Below, one piece after another: positions 10,761 to 20,990 of a stretch of 64,000 nucleotides of DNA. Position numbers and translations under genes: made by a program. Source of the DNA: Vespula vulgaris (lineage: Eukaryota > Arthropoda > Insecta > Hymenoptera > Vespidae). Numbering within the stretch: the first letter of the stretch is position 1; every line of letters begins with the position of its first letter. The notes under the pieces were generated by a model, which was not told where the DNA came from, made no database searches, and saw only the letters and a program-made list of their open reading frames with translations. Location of the stretch: contig NC_066603.1 of assembly GCF_905475345.1 (NCBI RefSeq), forward strand, positions 4,432,001-4,496,000, written 5' to 3'.

Positions 10761-11014
10761 TTAACCCCTTGCATTAGATGCACACTCGGACTTTAGCTTT
10801 GAATGATTTACTTATATTTGATTTAGACGAATTTGTAAACGTTGAAGAACATATTCTTTTGCCAAAAAAAGTCAATATTTTATTCCATATAATATTCTCG
10901 ATAATACAATAAGTTTTGAAGAATTTTTTTACACCATATTCATTGATATTGTTATTTATAAGAATTCCTCCTTTTCTGATCACTCTGAGGGGATGTCCAT
11001 GTGCGAAGGGATAA
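10761..11014. mobile_element. TTAA-flanked MITE, piggyBac-like, copy 1
   Basis: The left side is TTAA (10761-10764) followed by CCCCTTGCATTAGATG. The right side is GTGCGAAGGG (to 11010) followed by ATAA, a one-base change from TTAA. The reverse complement of the right end, CCCTTCGCAC, mirrors the left end. Two related copies are at 24050-24317 and, inverted, at 28713-28968. There is no coding capacity. TTAA plus CCC...GGG ends is typical of piggyBac-mobilised elements, but the ends differ from the CACTAA ends of the relic at 3393-4908, so that relic is not its source. Confidence 0.7.
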
Positions 11015-11290
11015 AGAAGGATTAAAAAATAATTTAAAATAAAATGAAGAAAACAAAGGAAAATAAGAATTGAAAAAGAAGAATAAAGGATCAGGACTGT
11101 AAAGAAGAAAACAAAAAAGATTAAAAAACAAATCAAAATCTAAAAAGAAGATTAAAATTTAAAAAAGGAAAATAAAGTGAAAAAAGAAAATAATAAAAAG
11201 AGGAAAATTAGGAAAAAAGAATTGAAATAAAGGAAAACAAATGAAAGACAAAAAAAGAAAGACAAAAAAACAAAGACAAAAAAACACACG
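11015..11290 (+). repeat. Purine-rich low-complexity tract
   Basis: About 275 bases are dominated by A and G (AAGAAAACAAAAAAGATTAA-like). The tract follows the MITE directly. Equivalent tracts occur at 24318-24590 and as pyrimidine-rich sequence in the inverted arms (about 15690-15900 and 28440-28712). Confidence 0.6.
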
Positions 11291-11906
11291 GACAGATGCC
11301 TATCGAGAAATTGTGCCGGTATATTTCATATTTATTCTGAGTGATATCTGTGTCTAATCTCTGTGAGTCGATGTGATGGCGATGTTACAAGTGTAAACTG
11401 AAGTTTTAGTCGATATTTGCTAATTTTTCAATTATTCACAATATTTGAATATTTTTAATCGGCTGCAGGATTTGATCTTGATTTGATTAGCTTGATCAAA
11501 AATCTTGATTGAAAGTGCGGATTAACAGGACATTTCAAGTTAATTCTCTAATCACTTTGACGACACAAGAATATAGATTCGAGTAAATTTGTTAGAAGTT
11601 CGACTAAAATTTCGAGTAAACTTTATTAAATCATATTTTGAAATACACATTACTAAATTAATATTTAATCAGATAGAGTTGATTACGTGTAAGATAATTT
11701 TTATATGATATAACAATCATGTTAGTAATGTTAATCATTCGTTAAACGAGATAACTTTAATTACATCATTGTAATAAATAGAGTTAATTTTCATAAAAGA
11801 ATGATATTAATTATCGACTTTACTGATTAGGATATTAAGTCAGGGAAAAGGGTTTTTTTTTATTTTCTATTTTGCATTTTAATACAAAAGCGGTTACGAT
11901 TTACGA
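11291..11906. other. Conserved AT-rich part of the arm, no gene seen
   Basis: It is present in all five arms. Landmarks are GAGTGATATCTGTGTCTAAT near 11340, TATTTGAATATTTTTAATCG near 11443, and TTAAGTCAGGGAAAA near 11834. No frame stays open between copies. Confidence 0.55.
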
Positions 11907-12265
11907 TTGTTTAGAGTAGAGATCATAATTAATAGTTTGAACGGACGGCAACGGTTGAATCTCCCCTTCCATAGATCACGATCAGTTTCGCACACAATTG
12001 TGCATAGACGCTTTCAAGAATGTTTCGGTTCCGTTCCGTTCCGCTCCGTTCCGTTCTGTTTTAATAACGATTCGCAAATAAAAATAAGATCCATTAAATG
12101 TTTTATTAATTAATCACACAACATTGAATTTTTATTCTTCTTCAATGATTTATATCTGTTTTATGATGGACAGTTGGTTTCTTGACAACACTATTTGAAT
12201 CACTTACATGATACCATCCATATTGGAAACGTTTGATACAACGTTGCTTTGTGCAACGTCCATTG
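11907..12265 (-). pseudogene. mariner transposase fragment in F1 (antisense, heavily decayed)
   Basis: The reverse complement aligns with the better preserved copy at 14725-15059. It shows CAAACGTTTCCAATATGGA (the region before the SGRP linker), a CATAAAACAG equivalent of the KTVLYHL segment, and ATTTAATGGATC for the LMD motif, with many stops. An unusual GTTCCGTTCCG-type short repeat near 12030-12058 has expanded within it. The + open frame at 11907-12113 is simply antisense. Confidence 0.55.
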
Positions 12266-12772
12266 ATAACGGATCGATCGATAAATGTCAGAAATTTCTT
12301 TAAGAGCCGGAGTAGCATCATTATCTCTCATGCAATAAAATATCCAAATGTATCTTCTTCGTTCTCTTTCATTTTCAAGGCGTAATATCTTTTGAACAAA
12401 TAAATGAATGTATTTGTGACCTTGCTAGAAATGCTCGATGAAAACTCGCCTTTCGATAATCGCGCAGCACTATTGCCAAATTGATTGTTTAATATTACCA
12501 AAATTATACCTGACGTCATTATTCATTAGCTGGTAGAATGCTAGGAAGCATTTTTCCCCGAATTAATTCAATTTGAATCAGGAATGTGACCCATAGTGGT
12601 AGAAGAACTAGATTTCATCAATTATTGTCAGTTATAATTTTACGTAACTGGGATAGTTGCTTTTGTACTGATTTCTTCTGTTAATTTTATTATTGTTCTT
12701 TTTCGTGACTATTGTTTATGTATATAATTTAAGGTTAGAAACTAGTGCGGTTTAATGTTAATATTGTCATCT
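12266..12772. other. Spacer between arm and modules
   Basis: It is AT-rich and related to 25557-25960, to 31330-31827, and in inverted form to 27240-27540. No gene is recognised. Confidence 0.45.
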
Positions 12773-13454
12773 GCCGACGAGTTGAAAGATATGGAAGATA
12801 AGTGTAAGTTCGGAGAATCGCACTGTGGAAGAACCAAAGAACCGGACTTTCAACAAACAACACTTCTATATCTATTAAAGTGGGTTAGTTTCTATTGTAT
12901 ACTTCATATATCGATAACCTCTATTAATTTCTTTTTGTTATAAAAGTAAAAGTTGCCACTGTGAGAATTCTAATGAATTAGAAAAACTTCCTAATATCTG
13001 TTATCATATTTTGTTACAGACAGTTCCTAACCGAAGAACAAAGTGATGCTATAGGCGAAGTGCATGACGTACCGCGACAGAAGAATAAAAAAATTGTGAG
13101 GGTGTAATAGATGAATATCCAGAAAGTAGAGCGTCTTTTGTTGGATCAAGTCTTTCTGTAATTATTGCTGCAAATCTAAGCCTGCAAAAATTACCGGTAT
13201 GTTTCCCTCGAACTTATTTGCATTTTAAACTATTCATTAAGTTTTATAAATCTAATATACCTACGTTACTTATCAGATGTTGCCGATGGTTTGACAAACT
13301 TCTGTTTTCAAAAATGACGAATCTATCCTACGCAGGATTTATATATTACTCCGCAATCCTTCTGGAAACACTGTCCTTGTTTCTATTGAAAATCATTAAG
13401 ATCAACCATTTGTATGGCAATGGCGTAATATATATTCGCAATTGAATTACTTCA
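12773..13454 (+). pseudogene. Exon-like module M1 (exons A and B), decayed
   Basis: Exon-like piece A spans 12773-12883 (37 codons open: ADELKDMEDKCKF ... KEPDFQQTTLLYLLKW) and is followed by GTTAGT. After about 130 bases a TTACAG precedes piece B near 13021, which opens with QFLTEEQSDAIGEVHDV and later carries ESRASFVGSSLSVIIAANL in another frame, followed by GTATGT. The order and spacing repeat in M2 and M3 at about 725-bp steps. Stops and frame changes in piece B argue against function now. The family is not recognised. Confidence 0.4.
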
Positions 13455-14181
13455 GGATTTACAAAGAAAAACGGCAAGATTTGCCACAGCCAAAGGTACA
13501 TCGGCCGCTCGTGTAGATGCTTCTCACGAAAAAAGAATGGTAATATTGGGCAATCAAGAACCAACGGATCAGATTTTCTTTCATCAAACACTCCTGTATG
13601 TATTGAAGAAGGTTAGTTTCTATTTTACATCGTATGCTTTACATATCTATAACCTTTACCAATTTCTTTTTATTATAGTAGTAAAAGTCACTTCTGCGAG
13701 ATTATTGCAAAGCTTCCTAATTTCTATTAATATATTTTGTTATAGACATTTCCTGATCGAAAAAGAAAGAGAAGCTATACGCGAAGTGCATGATGTACCG
13801 TGACGGAAGAATAAAAAAATTGTGAGGCTGTCATAGATGAATATCCAGAAAGTAGAGCGTCTTTTGTTGGATCAAGTCTTTCTGTAATTATTGCTGCAAA
13901 TCTAAGCCGGCAAAAATTACCGGTATGTTTCCCTTGAACTTATTTGCATTTTAAACTATTCATTAACTTTTGTAAATCTAATATATCTACGTTACTTATT
14001 AGATGTTGCCGACGGTTTGACAAATTTTATTTTCCAAAAACGACGAGTCTACTCTAGGCAGGATTTACATGTCATTCTATAATCCTTCTGGAAACACCGT
14101 CCGTAAGTCTATTGAAAATGTTTAAGATCAACCGCTTGTACGGCAATGGCGTAATATATATTCGCAATTGAATTATTTCAG
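13455..14181 (+). pseudogene. Exon-like module M2, exon A fully open
   Basis: Piece A is 13456-13611, exactly 156 bases. It is bounded by TTCAG before and GTTAGT after, and has 52 open codons from DLQRKTARFATAKGTSAARV through EPTDQIFFHQTL to LLYVLKK. An intron-like stretch ends at TTATAG (13745). Piece B, 13746-13922, ends before GTATGT and keeps ESRASFVGSSLSVIIAANLS. In the phase joined from A, however, B runs into a stop after RSA. A third open piece near 13280-13400 reads NDES.LRRIY in one phase. It looks like a tandemly duplicated set of exons from a gene I do not recognise. Confidence 0.4.
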
Positions 14182-14720
14182 GATTTACGAAGAGATACGA
14201 CAAAACTTGTCACAATCAAAGGTGCATCAATCGCTTGTGTAGATGCCTCTCACAAGAGAAAGAATGGTCATTTTGGTCAATCAAGGACCAATGGGCCAAA
14301 TTTTCTTTCACCAAACACTCTCCTATGTATTACAGAAAGTTAGTTCTTATTTCACATCGTATGCTTTACATATCTATAACCTTTATCAATTTCTTTTTAT
14401 TATAGAAGTAAAAGTTACTTCTGTGAGAGAATTACAAAGCTCCCTAATTTCTGTTATTATATTTTGTTACAGACAGTTCTTGATCGAAAAGAAAGAGAGT
14501 TTATATCCGAAGCGCGTGGCGTACCGGAAGAATAAGAAAAATTGTGAGGCTGCGACAGATGAATGTCCAGAAAGTAGGTTGTCTTTTGTAGGAGCAAGTC
14601 TTTCTGTAACAATTGAAGCGCCTAAGCTTGCAAAAATTATCGGTATGTTTCCTTCGAATTTATTTGCATTTTAAACTATGCATTGAATTTTGGAAATCTA
14701 ATATATCTACGTTACTTGTT
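14182..14720 (+). pseudogene. Exon-like module M3, joined to a mariner fragment
   Basis: Piece A is 14182-14338, one base longer than in M2, so the reading switches at DASHKRKNGHFGQS. Donor-like GTTAGT follows. After TTACAG, piece B (14473-14642) reads KKNCEAATDECPESRLSFVG and LAKIIG, open to the GTATGT. The module stops at about 14720, where mariner sequence begins, so the mariner end or the arm inversion cut it. Confidence 0.4.
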
Positions 14721-14724
14721 AGGT

Positions 14725-15059
14725 GTTAACAAAGGACGCCGCACATGGCTATATCAAATGTTTTCAATATGGAAAGTGTGATGTAGTGGTGCAAGTGACG
14801 TCGACAAGGAACCAATCATCGATCACAAAACAGTTCTATATCATTTGAAGAAGGTTGGATGTAAAAAGAAATCCAATGTTTGTGTTCCACATGATCAAAT
14901 AGTGAAGCATTTAATGGATCGTATTTTTGTCTGCGAATCGTTATTAGGACCTAATGAAACGGATGCATTCTTTAAACGAGTCATTATGTACGATAACCTA
15001 CGAAAAGGATCATGGTCCATGGAAGGAGAATCAACCGTTGTCGCCCGTTCGAACTATTG
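14725..15059 (+). pseudogene. mariner-type transposase fragment (R1)
   Basis: The clearest part is 14845-15059: KKVGCKKKSNVCVPHDQI, then LMDRIFVCESLLGPNETD, then FFKRVIMYDNLRKGSWSMEG. This follows the Tc1/mariner order LKKIG..KKLD.WVPHEL, DRI.ICE.LL.RNE.D.FLKR, YDN..RKRSW. Upstream, in other frames, CFQYGKCDVV and KTVLYHL-like pieces correspond to the end of the first helix-turn-helix domain and the linker. The segment that normally carries the first catalytic Asp (TGDEKW) is missing between KR and YDN, so this copy cannot be active. The rest of the catalytic domain is absent. Confidence 0.75.
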
Positions 15060-15964
15060 ATCATAATCTCTCTAAATAATCGGGAAATGATTTGCTTTTG
15101 CATTGAAATACGAAGAAACCTTTTCTCCAAACTTAATATCTTGATTAGTAAAGTCATTGGTTGATATGATTCCTTTATGGAAATTAACTCGAATTATTGC
15201 AACAATATAGTCAGAGATGTTTGTCTTGCTTAATGAGTGAATGACAATACTAATAGGATCATTATATTATCTATAGATTATCATACACGTAATTAATTAT
15301 ATTTAATTAAACGTTATAATAATAATAAATATATTTCAATATACGATTTAATAAATTATACTTGAAATTTTAGTCAGATTTTTAATAAATTTACTCGAAT
15401 CTATATTTCTGTATCGCAAAACTGACTAGAGAATTAATCTGATGTTTCGGGTTAATTCTCGCTTTTAATCAAGATTTTTAAGTTGACGAAATTAAGATCA
15501 AGTTCTGTGGCAGATTAAAAATAATCAAATGTCGTAAGTAATTGAAGGAATAGCCATATATAGACTAAAATTTCAGTTTACACTTATAACACCGACATCG
15601 CGTAGATTTACGCGCATTACACACAGGTTTCATTCTGGATAAATATGAGGTATATCGATACAATTTCCCGATACGTATTTATTTGTATGTTTTTTTTTCT
15701 TTCTTTCTTTATATTATTATTTTTTCCCCTTTAATTTCTTTCTTTTAATCTTTTTTTATCTTCCTTTTTGCTGATTTTAATTTTGTATAATTTTCCTTTC
15801 CCCTTTTAGATTTTTATCTTTCCTTCGATTCTAATTTTTTTTTTTCGTCTTTTTTGTTTCCTCCCTTTTAGTATTGATTTCTTCTTCAATTCTATCATCC
15901 TATATGTAGAGAGTATCTTCGTTTAAACATTCGTAAACATTAAAAAAATATAGAATCAACCTTA

Positions 15965-15965
<1 letters not shown>
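15060..15965. other. R1 arm interior without gene, ending in a pyrimidine-rich tract
   Basis: AT-rich sequence is followed by a T/C-rich tract at about 15690-15900, the complement of the purine tract in F1. No open frame of note was seen. Confidence 0.5.

Positions 15966-16023
<58 letters not shown>
15966..16023. repeat. (AT)n microsatellite
   Basis: There are about 25 AT dinucleotides, ending in GTATGTATGTAT. It corresponds to the TA run at 10531-10573 in F1. Confidence 0.9.
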
Positions 16024-16028
<5 letters not shown>

Positions 16029-16310
16029 TGCGTTGTTAAATGATAAAACATAATGATTTGGACGTAATTTTAGGTATAATTGCGTATTTACTTGTACTTA
16101 ATCTTGGTGCTGTCTGAGGAGAATAAAGAAAATTACATTGATGTACGCGTGTATAAGAAAATATATTATGTAAATTTATCCCTAAGCTAATTGTAAATAA
16201 AACGTAATGGACTTAAATGTAATGGACGTAAAGATGAGTTTTAGCCCATAATATTGTTTCACGATTGATCGAATGAAATAAACTTTTCTGACTACCCTAA
16301 TTAATTGCAA

Positions 16311-17169
16311 AAGGTTAATTAGTACCATTCCAAGGTATTTTGATATTATTAGAAATATCTTCATTCTTTAAGAATACTTTGACGTAAATATCATCTGTTC
16401 AAAAATCATTCAAACATCGTATCAATGAAACAATTGGGACTGAGATTCTGATATAAGAGCACGAATTTTCATCCTTGAAATTCTTTCAAAAACAAACGAA
16501 TTTTTTTTTTTGTGATGCGAGATTTTGCATCGGAGAATTTCTCGAATCAACCTTTTGTCAACGTTTAACTCATGTCGTAACTCGTTATCTCTCTCATTTC
16601 GAACGCGCGTTTTATTAATTTCTTTCTCTTGATCCGTTCGATGTTGGAAATTCGAATGGTTGGAAATTTCGTCCATAAATCGGTGCATTGTTAAATTAAA
16701 ATTTTGAAATTGCCTTAAAACGGACAGGGGATATCGCTGAAAGATTCCTGTCTTTCATTCGTTGACAAAATTATTGAATGTTCTCAATTATAATAAATAG
16801 GAATTATCGTTCGCATAATTTTATCCATTCGCCATTTTTAATACGTTCTATCCATACTGTCAAATCTTTCATAAATTTTCAACTGGAACGCCTCATTTTA
16901 TCTTTCTTCCTTCTCGGAGGGTTATTGAAAATCCATGCAACAGTGACCGTTCCCCGTGGTTACACAGGTTAATTACTTTAACTTTATAATCCATTGGAAT
17001 TACGTAATTATCCCTTGTTATCTTTTTCTTTCTTGAGGCCTATTATCTTCCAATCGACTTGATCGATTCGTCAATCAACTTGATCGAGGACATATTTCTG
17101 CTTCATCCTGATATTTCATCCCTCATAAGAGAAAAGATATCGATTTGAACGTTTCAAACTTATTCGATA
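16311..17169. other. Stretch without recognised gene
   Basis: It is AT-rich, and no second copy was noticed in the window. Short frames on both strands (for example 16422-16688 on -, 88 codons, very charged) have no recognisable family. Confidence 0.4.
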
Positions 17170-18612
17170 TTTGGAGTGTACGCTCAAAATGAGTGATATG
17201 TCATCTCCACGTGGCGTAGCCTTCTAATTTTTTTTTTCGGAAATTAAGTGCAAAAGATTTTTTCTTTTTTTACGCACAAAATCATTTCGAGCTAGCTTGG
17301 CCATTGATAACGTACGAATATTATATTTCAAAGTTTCGAAAGATCGAATTTCAATCGCAGATCCATTCTCGTGCAATATCATCATTTCTCTCTTTCTTAT
17401 GAAACGTCTGGCACATCACAAGCTCGATGTACGGCTTTCTAACTTGATCCAACGATTTATCGACCGACTAAATTCTAACATCTACAAATTCTAATAGTCT
17501 CGAAATAATGTACCTCTTGTCGCCGCAAAGGATTAATGAGATTTTGAACAATCGTCCGTTCCAAAATTGCTTTTATACGAAATAACTCCTCCCTTTACGC
17601 ATATATCCAAGGACACATAGAAGCATTTATGGAATTATTCGTCATCATGTTAAAAGCGAAGTTCTATTTTTATTTTAACTGAAGTTTCTATTTATTAGGT
17701 CAATATTTTTCGGTAAATTTTTAATCGGTAATTTAATACGTTCACGCCGGCGCTGCATTTTGTCTTTCTCTCTGGGTTCCGTAGGGCGGTGCTCATATTA
17801 ATGCTCTTCTTTGTCCTACTTTTCTTGAATTAAAGTGTTGAATTATTAAAATTTTAACGGTATGTCAGTTTTCTTTAAGTTATTAAACGAACTAAATTTT
17901 TTGCGATACGCTTACTCTGACAGAAAATTCAAGTGTCGAGCACGAGCCACCGGTGATACATGCCGGCGAAAACATTTTAAATAAATTAATGGTCATCGTT
18001 AATAATAAGTTATCAATACGTAGTGTAAGTGGTCAGTATTAAACCGGTCGGTACAAGCACTATAAGAATTTTAATTGAAATAATTGTAATTATTTATTGT
18101 AATTGTAATTTCAATATTGTAAAATCAATATTGTAATATTTATTGTAATAAATATGTAATTATTTATTGTTATTTTAAGTAAGTAGATGAGCATTTACAA
18201 TAAATCCCGACGCAACACTGACATGACATTTGATTATTTATTATATGCTGACAATTTATACCGCGTACTGATTTTTTATTACAAATACCAGTCGAAATAT
18301 TTATTGATTTACTGTTTGTCTCCCTATATTCTGCTCTTTCTCTTTCTATCTCTCTTTTACGCACTGGAAAAACGAAAACGTAATGAAGAATGTGAAGTTA
18401 ACGTTCTATCTCACTTTCTTTCATTCTATTTACATTATACATTTTCATATTCACTTTTTTCTTTCATTATATTTTTATTTCACTGGAAAGCTTCTTTGCA
18501 TTAGAGAAGTTTCGTTTGAATAAAAAATGACGTATAGGGAACTCGTATAAATACGTACGAAATTAAAATCGAAGTTCGCACTTTTAGTTGCGATATTTTA
18601 CAAAGTTTGGCT
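17170..18612 (+). repeat. Block S: copy of inverted 29100-30425
   Basis: The reverse complement matches 29100-30425. Landmarks: the GCCACGTGGAGATGACATAT motif on - near 17200 pairs with GCCACGCGGAGATGACATAT near 30371. TAGCCAAACTTTGTAA on - near 18612 pairs with TAGCCAAACTTTATAATG near 29100. The block carries no recognised gene. Open frames such as 18187-18504 are rich in Phe, Leu and Tyr, as expected from T-rich DNA. Confidence 0.75.
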
Positions 18613-18984
18613 ACATCGGATGGTCATTCTTGATGAAATAAAAATTTTCCAGGCAAGCTGAAAATTTAGGTAGAAATAACGTCATTTAAAAAAAAGAAAA
18701 ACGTTTTGAAATGAGCTGATATGACTTATATTTTTCAAGTTCAACGAGCCAAGATATATGTCATGAATTTTTACAAGCCAATCTGTAATTATTATTATTT
18801 AACGTCACAATTGTCCAAATATTGTAAGTTCTTTCCTATAAAAACAATGATAGTTATACTAATGATTTATACTTTTGTACCTGGCTAGCAAGGAAAAATA
18901 TATGTTATAAGGAAATCGCCAAGCCAGGTTCCCCAGTCCTCAGGATAAAATAAGAATGCGAAAATAATAATTGGATCACAAGTA
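18613..18984. other. Stretch without recognised gene
   Basis: A weak inverted pair, ACCTGGCT (18879-18886) and AGCCAGGT (18922-18929), is the only structure noticed. Confidence 0.4.
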
Positions 18985-19830
18985 AACAACCCACGAAATC
19001 TTCAATTGGCTCGTTGCGTTAAAATAAATTGCGCTCTCTTTTTTTGAACGTATCAAAAGTTAACTGTGGTTCATACCAGGTTTTCAACGATTCATCTCAA
19101 CGATTTCTCGATCAATAATTTTCCAATAAATTCTGTTCGTTTGATTGTGAATACATGGATTTGACCACAGTTAAACTTCTGAATGAGTGTGAGAACGTGG
19201 ATGTTTTCACAAGCAACTTCTTGTTTTCTCTCTTTTAATGGAACCACCATTACTTCCACTAATTGTACAAATCGATCCGGATCAAACGTAAATGTGGAGA
19301 CATTCTCTGTTTCCCTATCGTATTCATTGTTTCCTCTTTTCTTTCTACTGTTTGTCAATTATTTTTAATCCGCTTCTAGTATCAGATTGTGATTAAAAAT
19401 AATTGACAAATGTATATGCTTTATATGCATTTGTACTAATAAATATTTGCTATTGCTCTCCACGAAGGAATAACATCAATTGAAAAGAAATTAATTTTTT
19501 TGTTGATATTCTCTCATATTAAAAATATGTTGTGGACGTTCCTACAGATATTTTTCGTTTCAATCTGTTCTAAACATCGGCCAAAAGGCAAGACATTTCC
19601 TTTTCAAACATCGCCTTTGCTTTCAAGTGATTCCTAAAGTCCACATCGAGATTAACCGGGAAGGAGAAGGAGAGAAAATTTATAACGGCAGCGACCACGT
19701 ACTTTGACGAGACTACTCTGTGTTTTACTCTGTTTTACAAAGGCTTGTCTGAACGAATATCGGAGTATCTTAATGAGGCGGAATGTCTTTTTCAAAGGGT
19801 CCGAAGATCGGCAGCTTCAGTTTAAGAGGA
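18985..19830 (-). repeat. Right arm of the old inverted duplication (partner 1-2162)
   Basis: It reads as the reverse complement of pieces of 1-2162, in the same order. It lacks about 595 and 755 bases that are present in the left arm. It includes the decayed frame 19092-19358 and, at its outer end, the start of the frame at 19704. Confidence 0.75.
19092..19358 (-). pseudogene. Decayed exon or gene fragment, paralogue of 1854-2162
   Basis: The frame is open over 88 codons from a TTG. It contains RGNNEYDRETENVSTFTF, then DPDRFVQLVEVMVVPLKERK, QEVACENIHVLTLIQKFNCG and KRTEFIGKLLIEKSLR, followed by a stop. After a short frame change the similarity to the other copy continues as WYEPQLTFDTFKKRERN. 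No ATG is present at the upstream edge, so this could be an internal exon. Two in-frame length differences from the paralogue support past coding. The family is unknown. Confidence 0.4.
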
Positions 19831-20043
19831 TTCAATTGATTGCGCTCAGGACTATTGTCGAAGGGCCGTCCGACGAGATACGCGCAAAACGGAACAAGAT
19901 GGAATTTTTCATCGAACCAGATGTACCGTTCCTCAAGATAATAACGTTATTATTTTGGGAATGTTTTGAAATCGGACGAGAAATGTTAATTTCACTATTT
20001 TTTACTATTTGCCAACGTGTCTTAATTATAAATTCAATGTTCT
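19697..20043 (+). pseudogene. Unrecognised coding-like stretch, frame interrupted
   Basis: One frame reads LFYKGLSERISEYLNEAECL and FQRVRRSAASV, has one TAA, and resumes EDSIDCAQDYCRRAV. Another frame is open from 19704 to 20045 (MRRNVFFKGSEDR and onward). The first has a faint likeness to the last helix of MIT domains (pattern K..EYL.RAE.L), which is not enough to name it. The inverted counterpart at window positions 1-120 keeps LFYK and LFQ but has more stops. It is less AT-rich than its surroundings. Confidence 0.25.
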
Positions 20044-20833
20044 AAATTGTTTGTTATAATATTAACGACATGTACTAATAAAATATTCGCAATGTTTAAT
20101 AATATTATAAATATTCATAATATTAATGTTTAATATAAGCATAATTATTCAAAAATATAGAAACTTCTACTGATTAATTCGCAGCGTACCGCGAATTCCG
20201 TTGTCAATAAATTTGAACAGGGATTCAATGAAATTCCGTCTACCTGATATATATTGTAGTACCCTATGTATCGTCGGGTTACAATATATTCATTAGTTAT
20301 CATTTGTTTTGTTATAATCCTTTTCCCTCTGCGTGTGCACTTGTACGCGTATGTATGCGCCCTGTTTAGTGTCGCGGGGCGAGACTGCGTGCGCGGATAT
20401 GTGCGTGCGTCTGTGTATATTGTCAGTTTTAACAATGAGAAAGGTGTTTTTTCACTCGTTTTCCTCGTATTAAACAATAGTAGATTATTGGATAATATGA
20501 TTGGTTTTATTTAATTATTTAATTCATTTTTTCATTCGTTTCTTTTACAGTTACAATTTTTATCACGTTATCAATGATTTACTTCTTTCGTACGAAGAAT
20601 CACTTTCTTCTAAAAATTTACTCCCCATTGGAGAATTTAAAAAAAACGATCGAACCATACTCCCAGTTCATTAATAATTCATACTCTACTAGTTCAAATC
20701 TAACTGATTAGTTCCTAGAAAATCTCTAATCGTTTATTTCTTATTACGTATAACCGCGCGTTTATTATTACTATAGCATTTATTATATTTCTAGCGATAT
20801 AACATTTGGGATCGTATTTTCCGAATGATTAAA
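20044..20833. other. Single-copy-looking stretch, no recognised gene
   Basis: No second copy was seen in the window. The part 20320-20430 is richer in G, C and CpG (GTGTCGCGGGGCGAGAC, GTGCGCGGATATGTGCGTGC). Overlapping short frames exist on both strands (20145-20477 on -, 20266-20514 on +), none recognisable. Confidence 0.35.
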
Positions 20834-20990
20834 TTTCTCAAAAAGCACTTACGTCATACTTCCCCCAACCGGGGGAAATATACATCCAATTATACATCTA
20901 AATTATTCCTTAAGACAATGGTAGATATTTGGATGGTATGATTTTCCATGAAATAACCAACGTTCTCTTCTAAACACAATCTTTTAAATT

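Larger units (their letters stand above)
7532..12740 (+). repeat. Block F1: forward copy of a large segmental duplication
   Basis: The block starts TTTCTCAAAAAGCACTTACG at 7532 and is colinear with 20834-25960 (F2), where the same boundary sequence occurs at 20834. The right part (about 10080-12260) also occurs inverted at 14725-16310 (R1) and partly at 27548-29100 (R2), and forward again at about 30425-31330 (F3). F1 and F2 differ by substitutions, small indels and microsatellite changes, roughly 10 percent by eye. One 224-bp stretch is identical. The left boundary abuts the satellite array in F1 but unrelated sequence in F2, which marks it as a true duplication edge. Confidence 0.85.
14725..16310 (-). 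repeat. Block R1: inverted copy of the F1 arm
   Basis: The reverse complement of this stretch follows F1 from about 12260 back to about 10080. It includes the mariner fragment, the GGTTAATTCTC region, the pyrimidine tract (about 15690-15900), the TA microsatellite (about 15966-16016) and GATTGATCGAATGAAAT near 16263. It lacks the MITE and its surroundings (about 10640-11030 of F1). F1 and R1 together form an inverted repeat with about 2.4 kb between the arms. Confidence 0.8.

Noticed and set aside
18879..18929. Inverted pair ACCTGGCT/AGCCAGGT
   Set aside because: An 8-bp stem with a 35-base AT-rich loop is expected by chance in a window of this size.
20680..20720. A possible tRNA B-box (AGTTCAAATCT)
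   Set aside because: No matching A-box, acceptor stem or anticodon arm could be folded around it.
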